A stretch of DNA of 64,000 nt from Bacteroidales bacterium UBA1797 (lineage in GTDB: Bacteria > Bacteroidota > Bacteroidia > Bacteroidales > VadinHA17): positions 102,912 to 166,911 of the forward strand of contig DCFT01000087.1 of NCBI GenBank assembly GCA_002319885.1, written 5' to 3'. Every line of letters starts with the position of its first letter. Positions within the stretch are counted from its first letter, which is position 1. A program made the translations under genes and the position numbers. Positions 59,114 to 64,000 of the stretch are shown here, piece after piece. The notes below the pieces were generated by a model. The model was not told where the DNA came from and ran no database searches. It saw nothing but the letters and a program-made list of their open reading frames with translations.

Positions 59114-61156
59114 ATGAATAAACATTTTTCTCTTTCAATGCTTCTGATAATTGTTATCGGGATATTCTCTTCATGCAGTCAGCAAAAAAAGGAACAGGTT
59201 ACTGATGCTCTGGTTTCACACATAGATTCCACTATAAAACCTGGAGATGATTTTTTTCTTTTTGCAAACGGGAAATGGTTCAGACAGAATCCAATTCCGG
59301 CCAGCGAACAGAGCAATGGCATATGGCAATTAATACAGGATACTATAAATACCCAGATTAGACGTGTTTGCGAATCTTCTGCAGCAATCAAAGATGCAGT
59401 TAAAGGAAGCAACAAACAAAAAATAGGGGATTTCTTTTATACTGGTATGGATAGTGTATCGCTAAACAAGAAAGGGATATCTGATTTGAAGACCGATTTG
59501 GACATGATTGATGCAATAAGCGATATTAATGGTATTATAAAAGCCGCCTCTTATATTCATACAGTGGCCGGATCCCCTCTTCTCCAGCTTTATGTTGGAC
59601 AGGATGACAAGATCAGCAGCAAGATAGCTGTTATTATCTACCAGGGAGGATTAAGCCTTCCTGACCGCAATTTTTATTTCGATACCGATTCCCGGGCTGT
59701 TTTAATCCGTCAGAAATTTATCACTCACCTGGAAAATATGTTTGGTATCATGGGTTATAATGCGGAAAAAGCTAAAACAGCAGCTCAGAGACTCATGAAA
59801 CTGGAAACTGCAATCGCTCAAATTTCCCGTAAACGCGAAGATACGCGCGACCCATGGATGAATTACAATAAATTAACATTCAAACAACTTGCCGAATCCA
59901 CACCCAACATCGACTGGAATATTTTTATGTCTGGAATGGGCCTCCACAATGTTGACAGCGTTATTGTAGGCCAGCCTGAATTCATAAAATCAATCAACAG
60001 CTACCTGAAATCGTTCCCTGTCGACGACTGGAAAAACTACTTGAAGTATCATCTGGTAAAAAATCTTTCAGCTTACATGGATGATAAGACTTATCTTGAG
60101 TACTTTAACTTTTATTCCGGAACACTTCGTGGAGTAAAAGAGCCACGTCCAAGATGGAAAAGGGTAGTACAGAATACCGATGGTTCACTTGGAGAACTGA
60201 TAGGGCAGGTCTATGTAGAGGAATACCTGCCAAAGGGTACAAAAGATAAGCTTATTGAGATAGGCAACGTAATCAAAAGCATTTTTGCTGAAAGAATAAA
60301 AGCTCTTGACTGGATGACCAGTGAAACAAAAGAAAAAGCGTTGAATAAACTTGGTTCAGTGATAATGAAAGTTGGTTATCCTGATAAATGGAAAGATCTC
60401 AGCTCAATGCAAATCGATCGGAGTTCTTATGTTGAAAACATTATGAATGCCAATAAATGGGAAGTAAATTATATGGTTTCCAAATATGGCAAACCCGTTG
60501 ACCGCACAGAATGGGACATGGAACCGCAAACATATAACGCTTATTATAATCCATCCAACAACGAGATCTGTATACCAGGATGTAATATTATAGTACCGGG
60601 TTATGAAGGCAAAATGGCTGACGATGCCCTTCTATATTCTATTATCGGAGCAACTTTCGGTCATGAAATAACTCATGGTTTTGACGATCAGGGATGTAAA
60701 TACAATGCTCTCGGCAACCTGCAAAACTGGTGGACAACAGATGACAGCATAAAGTTTTTTGCCAGGACGAAGATGATTGTTAAACAATTCAATAATTATA
60801 TAGCAGTTGACAGTCTGCATATCAACGGAGAACTCACTCAAGGTGAGAATATAGCGGATCTCGGAGGTATTATAATGGCTTATGAAGCTTTTAAGAGAAC
60901 CGACCAGTTTAAGAACAATACTATAATTGCAGGACTGAATCCTTCTCAACGATTTTTCCTGGGGTATGCACTGGCATGGATGGTAAATGAACGTCCGGAA
61001 ACTGTAGCGAACCAGGTAAAGAGCAATGAACATTCTCCGGCTAAATTCCGGGTAAACGGGCCATTATCAAATATGCCCGAATTTTATCAGGCATTCGGAG
61101 TAAAAAAGGGGGACGCACTATGGGTTCCTGATAGTATGCAGGTTAAGATATGGTAG
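59114..61156 (+). CDS. M13-family metallopeptidase (neprilysin-like), lipoprotein
   Basis: The 680-residue protein has a lipobox (VIGIFSSCSQQ), the M13 N-terminal domain (IKPGDDFFLFANGKWF), and the catalytic domain with NEICIPGCNI, the zinc motif FGHEITHGFDDQG and GENIADLGGIIMAYEAF, which carries the third ligand. The C-terminal SPAKFRVNGPLSNMPEFYQAF is typical. It cleaves peptides outside the inner membrane. It is not linked to other genes. Confidence 0.95.
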   Translation: MNKHFSLSMLLIIVIGIFSSCSQQKKEQVTDALVSHIDSTIKPGDDFFLFANGKWFRQNPIPASEQSNGIWQLIQDTINTQIRRVCESSAAIKDAVKGSNKQKIGDFFYTGMDSVSLNKKGISDLKTDLDMIDAISDINGIIKAASYIHTVAGSPLLQLYVGQDDKISSKIAVIIYQGGLSLPDRNFYFDTDSRAVLIRQKFITHLENMFGIMGYNAEKAKTAAQRLMKLETAIAQISRKREDTRDPWMNYNKLTFKQLAESTPNIDWNIFMSGMGLHNVDSVIVGQPEFIKSINSYLKSFPVDDWKNYLKYHLVKNLSAYMDDKTYLEYFNFYSGTLRGVKEPRPRWKRVVQNTDGSLGELIGQVYVEEYLPKGTKDKLIEIGNVIKSIFAERIKALDWMTSETKEKALNKLGSVIMKVGYPDKWKDLSSMQIDRSSYVENIMNANKWEVNYMVSKYGKPVDRTEWDMEPQTYNAYYNPSNNEICIPGCNIIVPGYEGKMADDALLYSIIGATFGHEITHGFDDQGCKYNALGNLQNWWTTDDSIKFFARTKMIVKQFNNYIAVDSLHINGELTQGENIADLGGIIMAYEAFKRTDQFKNNTIIAGLNPSQRFFLGYALAWMVNERPETVANQVKSNEHSPAKFRVNGPLSNMPEFYQAFGVKKGDALWVPDSMQVKIW

Positions 61157-61198
61157 ATAACCTATTGAACAGTCTCATCAATAATTCAGCCGGCTTAT

Positions 61199-61498
61199 TC
61201 AGAATTCTGTTTCATAAATTCGGAGCTTGTTTTTCAGGGAAACTATTTCATGCTGCATCGAATCTATCCGCTGCAATAAGTAATTGATGGTTTCAATGCC
61301 TTCGAGATTTATATCAAGATCATAATATAGTCGCATGAACTTCTCCAGTTGCTTTAGCTGGTCAACCTCAATAAACCCTTCTTCTTCTACAGTGGTTATT
61401 TCGATCAGACCGCTTTGCTGAAGCAAACTGACAAATGAAATCTCAATATTGTGGTTTGCACAAAACTCATCAACAGATATTAAATATTCCGTTTCCAT
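61199..61498 (-). CDS. cbpM: Chaperone modulator CbpM-like protein
   Basis: The 99-residue protein (ISVDEFCANHNIEISFVSLLQQSGLIEI, then LEKFMRLYYDLDINLEGIETINYLLQRI and a coiled-coil tail) matches the CbpM family. CbpM binds and inhibits the J-domain of CbpA. The cbpA gene is 17 bases upstream on the same strand, so the pair form an operon. Confidence 0.85.
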   Translation of the reverse strand: METEYLISVDEFCANHNIEISFVSLLQQSGLIEITTVEEEGFIEVDQLKQLEKFMRLYYDLDINLEGIETINYLLQRIDSMQHEIVSLKNKLRIYETEF

Positions 61499-61515
61499 GG
61501 TATCTCTTTAATAAA

Positions 61516-62403
61516 TTATGATTCAGACAACTGGCTAAATAATGTTCTTTGTTTCTCGGTTAAATTTGTAGGAATTTTTATGACATAAGTCACATATAAA
61601 TCTCCAAACCTTCCTTCACTCTTATAAACAGGAAATCCTTTCTCTTTAAGTTTTACCTTAGTTCCATTCTGAGTTTCAGGCTTGACTTTTAGCTTCACTT
61701 TCCCATCTAATGTATCAATGGTTATTTCACCACCAAGAACAGCGACATATAAATTGAGGTCTACAGTGGTAAATAAATCATTTCCAAGACGTTTAAATCG
61801 CATGTTATTTTCTATTGAAAAAGTAATGTACAGGTCACCGTTGGGTCCATTATTCACTCCGGGGCCACCATGCCCGGGTATTTTAATCGTCTGTCCGTTT
61901 TCAATCCCTGCCGGAATGGTAATTCTGATCTTTTTCCCATTCACAGTTAACGTTCGTTTGTGAGTTTTGTAAGCATCAATTAGCTCAAGATGCAATTCTG
62001 CAGTATAATCCTCTCCTCTGTACTTTACCTGTCTGCCACGGGATGCGCCAGCAGAACCACCAAACAACGACTCAAAAAAATCAGAAAAATCTCCTCCAGT
62101 TTGTGAGTTCGTATATCTTTGTCGCTGAGTATTTGAAGCTTGTTGTTGATATTGTTGCTGCTTTTCAAACTGATCAGAATGTTGCCAATCCTTTCCGTAT
62201 TGATCATACTTTTTACGTTTTTCAGGATCACTTAATACCTCATTTGCTTCATTGATCTGTTGAAATTTCTTTTTCGCGTCTTTATCATTCGGATTCAGAT
62301 CGGGATGATACTTTCTGGCCAATTTCCTATAGGCGCTCTTAATATCCTTAGATGTTGCCTTTTTATCGACATCTAATAATTTATAATAATCTACGAACTC
62401 CAT
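61516..62403 (-). CDS. cbpA: DnaJ-type co-chaperone CbpA
   Basis: The 295-residue protein has a J-domain (VDYYKLLDVDKKATSKDIKSAYRKLARKYHPDLNP with the HPD motif), a Q/G-rich linker (residues 75-125), and a DnaJ C-terminal domain (RTLTVNGKKIRITIPAGIENGQTIKIPGHGG, LYVTYVIKIPTNLTEKQ) without the cysteine zinc finger. This is CbpA. It stimulates DnaK and may bind DNA. The cbpM gene follows. Confidence 0.92.
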   Translation of the reverse strand: MEFVDYYKLLDVDKKATSKDIKSAYRKLARKYHPDLNPNDKDAKKKFQQINEANEVLSDPEKRKKYDQYGKDWQHSDQFEKQQQYQQQASNTQRQRYTNSQTGGDFSDFFESLFGGSAGASRGRQVKYRGEDYTAELHLELIDAYKTHKRTLTVNGKKIRITIPAGIENGQTIKIPGHGGPGVNNGPNGDLYITFSIENNMRFKRLGNDLFTTVDLNLYVAVLGGEITIDTLDGKVKLKVKPETQNGTKVKLKEKGFPVYKSEGRFGDLYVTYVIKIPTNLTEKQRTLFSQLSES

Positions 62404-62664
62404 ATATCATGTTTATATGATTAATCAGTCTTTTAATAAAAAGGATAATCGACATAACCTTTTTCATAATTGGATCTGAGTTTGTATGAAGCCAGCAATT
62501 TGTATTCCTTCATATCTAATTATGAATAATTTATCAGCAGAAACAGTTGTTCATATCCGGATTTTGAAGAAGGTATGAATTATTCAGCAAATATAAGTAT
62601 TACTTTTCTATCTTTTTAGATTATCAGTTTGCGGATTTGATCATCCATATGAGACATTAATAAA
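62404..62664. other. Intergenic region upstream of cbpA
   Basis: No gene is visible here. The promoter of the cbpA-cbpM operon must lie near 62404-62520, but I see no convincing -7/-33 pair on the minus strand. The terminator of the next minus-strand gene is at 62665-62709. Confidence 0.4.
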
Positions 62665-62709
62665 ATATAAGAGGTTACTTAAGATGTCTGCTTAAGTAAC
62701 CTCTTATAT
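62665..62709 (-). terminator. Strong terminator of the YD-repeat-like lipoprotein gene
   Basis: ATATAAGAGGTTACTTAAG (62665-62683) and CTTAAGTAACCTCTTATAT (62691-62709) are exactly complementary over 19 bases with a seven-base loop. It lies 48 bases beyond the stop of the minus-strand gene. Confidence 0.88.
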
Positions 62710-62757
62710 GTTTAATATAAATGCGGATGCGTTTCCTTTCACATATGAATAGGTATG

Positions 62758-63591
62758 TTAATTATAAATATATGATATATTACCGTTTTTGCTTACAGGA
62801 TACCCTGCAGCATTATATTCATATGTATTTTTAGTAACCTGTACATTATCTGATCCCTGGGCAGATGTTAAATGTATCGTATAAGTTTCCTTAATAATAT
62901 TATTCTTGTTAGTATTTATTCCAGGTATCAACAATTTACCAAATAATTTATAAGGATTCGGCTCACTGTCAAAATCATAATTTGTTGTAGTGATAAGTTC
63001 AGCGACTCCTGTGGCCGGCAGATTATACAACATCTCTTTGATCAGATTTCCATTATCATCATATGAGTAATCGATGTAACCTGTGGCTTCATCATCCCAG
63101 TACATTGTTTGCCTGTTTATTCTGTCACTTGCATCATAACTGAACTCAGAGTACTCAGAGGTAGTTATCGCCGGCCTGGTATATGTAGTTTTAATTAATT
63201 GCCCGTTGCTATTATATTCATAGGTCATTGTCCCTCCTTGTTTTCCGTTTGACGGAGTAACCCATACAGCACTACTGAGAGCTGCCTGATAAGTCTGCTG
63301 ATCACTGCTCAGGATATCATCATTACCATAATACTGAGAACTTATAAGCTGGCCATTATCATTATAAGTGTGGACAGTATAATCAAATTTGCTTTTTTCA
63401 GCACTAAGAATGTTAGTACCGGAATATGAATATTCATATGTAGTTTGATTATCGGTAAGAACCTTACTTAGCATAGTTGCAACAGTATTCCCGGAAATAT
63501 CGGGATTATCCGTTATACCTATTTCTTCTTTTTTACATGCACTAAATATCGCTGCAATCAGCAGACAGGAGGTAATTAGTTTAATCTTCAT
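62758..63591 (-). CDS. Lipoprotein with YD/RHS-like repeats
   Basis: The 277-residue protein has a lipobox (AAIFSACKKEE), then imperfect repeats such as YTVHTYNDNGQLISSQYY, YEYNSNGQLIKTTYT, IDYSYDDNGNLIKEMLY and NTYEYNAAGYPVSKNG. YxYxxNGxL repeats are found in RHS/YD and DUF4595-type surface proteins. Its role is unknown. The gene is alone on its strand with a strong terminator. Confidence 0.72.
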   Translation of the reverse strand: MKIKLITSCLLIAAIFSACKKEEIGITDNPDISGNTVATMLSKVLTDNQTTYEYSYSGTNILSAEKSKFDYTVHTYNDNGQLISSQYYGNDDILSSDQQTYQAALSSAVWVTPSNGKQGGTMTYEYNSNGQLIKTTYTRPAITTSEYSEFSYDASDRINRQTMYWDDEATGYIDYSYDDNGNLIKEMLYNLPATGVAELITTTNYDFDSEPNPYKLFGKLLIPGINTNKNNIIKETYTIHLTSAQGSDNVQVTKNTYEYNAAGYPVSKNGNISYIYN

Positions 63592-63869
63592 AAAATTTAA
63601 TTTTTATCGTTAATCATTAAAAATTTATCTCATACTGTGTTAGTTGTTCATGTTACTGAACACTTTTTTTAATGTTTTTTAGTTAATTAATGAATTAGAC
63701 ACATCTAAAGGCAGACATTTTCCTCATTGTTGTGATTCTGTAATTCAAAACGAGCAACTTAAAAATATATTGCTTAAAAAATATATTTAGTGTAATAAAA
63801 TAGTAGGTACGACGTTTAATAAATTGTGTTAGTCAATTATTTTTATACATTCGTCAAATTTATTCAAAT

Positions 63870-64000
63870 ATGAAAAGTACATTAATTATACTACTATTAG
63901 CACTAAGCACCACAGTTGGAGCGACAACATACTATGTTTCTCCTTCAGGAAGCGATTCCAATAGCGGAACGAGTAGCTCTCCATGGAAAACACTCTCATA
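63870..64000 (+). CDS. Exported parallel beta-helix-type protein, N-terminus only
   Basis: The gene runs out of the window after about 43 codons. The start MKSTLIILLLALSTTVGA is a signal peptide, followed by TTYYVSPSGSDSNSGTSSSP and WKTL. YYVSPSGSDxNxGTxxxPWKTL is the usual beginning of DUF1565/right-handed beta-helix and pectate-lyase-like surface proteins. Function cannot be given from this piece. Confidence 0.7.
   Translation, partial: MKSTLIILLLALSTTVGATTYYVSPSGSDSNSGTSSSPWKTLS

Overview
The window looks like chromosomal DNA from an anaerobic or microaerophilic member of the Bacteroidota, probably an environmental Bacteroidales-type lineage. I infer this from the AT-rich composition, several -7 boxes of the TAnnTTTG type, weak Shine-Dalgarno signals, a TonB-receptor-type barrel with a carboxypeptidase-regulatory plug, LytTR regulators and small Bacteroidota families such as DUF6132. 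No species can be named from the sequence alone.

Layout. 1-2.4 kb holds the end of an HdrA-like flavoprotein, a small winged-helix protein and a QmoC/HdrC-like membrane iron-sulfur subunit. 2.5-10.3 kb is a dense cluster with a DUF134 regulator, two NifX/NifB-type cofactor-binding proteins, a DUF5320 peptide, a DUF89 phosphatase, a radical SAM enzyme, a CGGC protein, two MinD ATPases with inserted ferredoxins, an Mrp ATPase and an MBL-fold protein. It resembles a metal-cluster assembly or delivery system, but no nitrogenase is present. 10.4-15.2 kb carries gpmA, an ETF-quinone oxidoreductase and a fused EtfB-EtfA protein. 15.2-19.6 kb is a thiol and peroxide-stress region: DUF1847, OsmC, GroES, a glutaredoxin fusion, a PerR-like Fur protein, a truncated catalase relic, a Dps-like ferritin and a peroxiredoxin.

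20-24.4 kb has two methyltransferases, a second DUF134/NifX locus whose promoter shares an operator with the first, and an unusual membrane protein fused to a THEP1-type NTPase. 24.4-28.7 kb is a minus-strand operon: DUF6132, an ArsM-like methyltransferase, a lipoprotein thioredoxin, a previously unlabelled 34-residue Cys-containing peptide, a strong stem-loop, a radical SAM/SPASM enzyme and a thioredoxin-thioredoxin reductase fusion. I regard this as the best candidate for an undescribed system: a RiPP-like or metalloid-binding peptide with dedicated redox maturation.

28.8-31.8 kb has a truncated IS1595-type zinc-ribbon gene, DUF2892, thioredoxin, a Crp/Fnr regulator and a CHAD protein. 32-35.7 kb has phosphofructokinase, SixA and polyphosphate kinase, a polyphosphate neighbourhood together with CHAD. 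36-64 kb is mostly ordinary single genes (metA, glutathione peroxidase, CAP protein, K+ channel, ABC-F, aldo/keto reductase, LDH, cold-shock protein, M13 peptidase, CbpA/CbpM). Exceptions are a tRNA-Pro with nested palindromes and a 77-bp repeat family flanking a GH38-like gene, and an ABC-type permease broken by one in-frame TAG.
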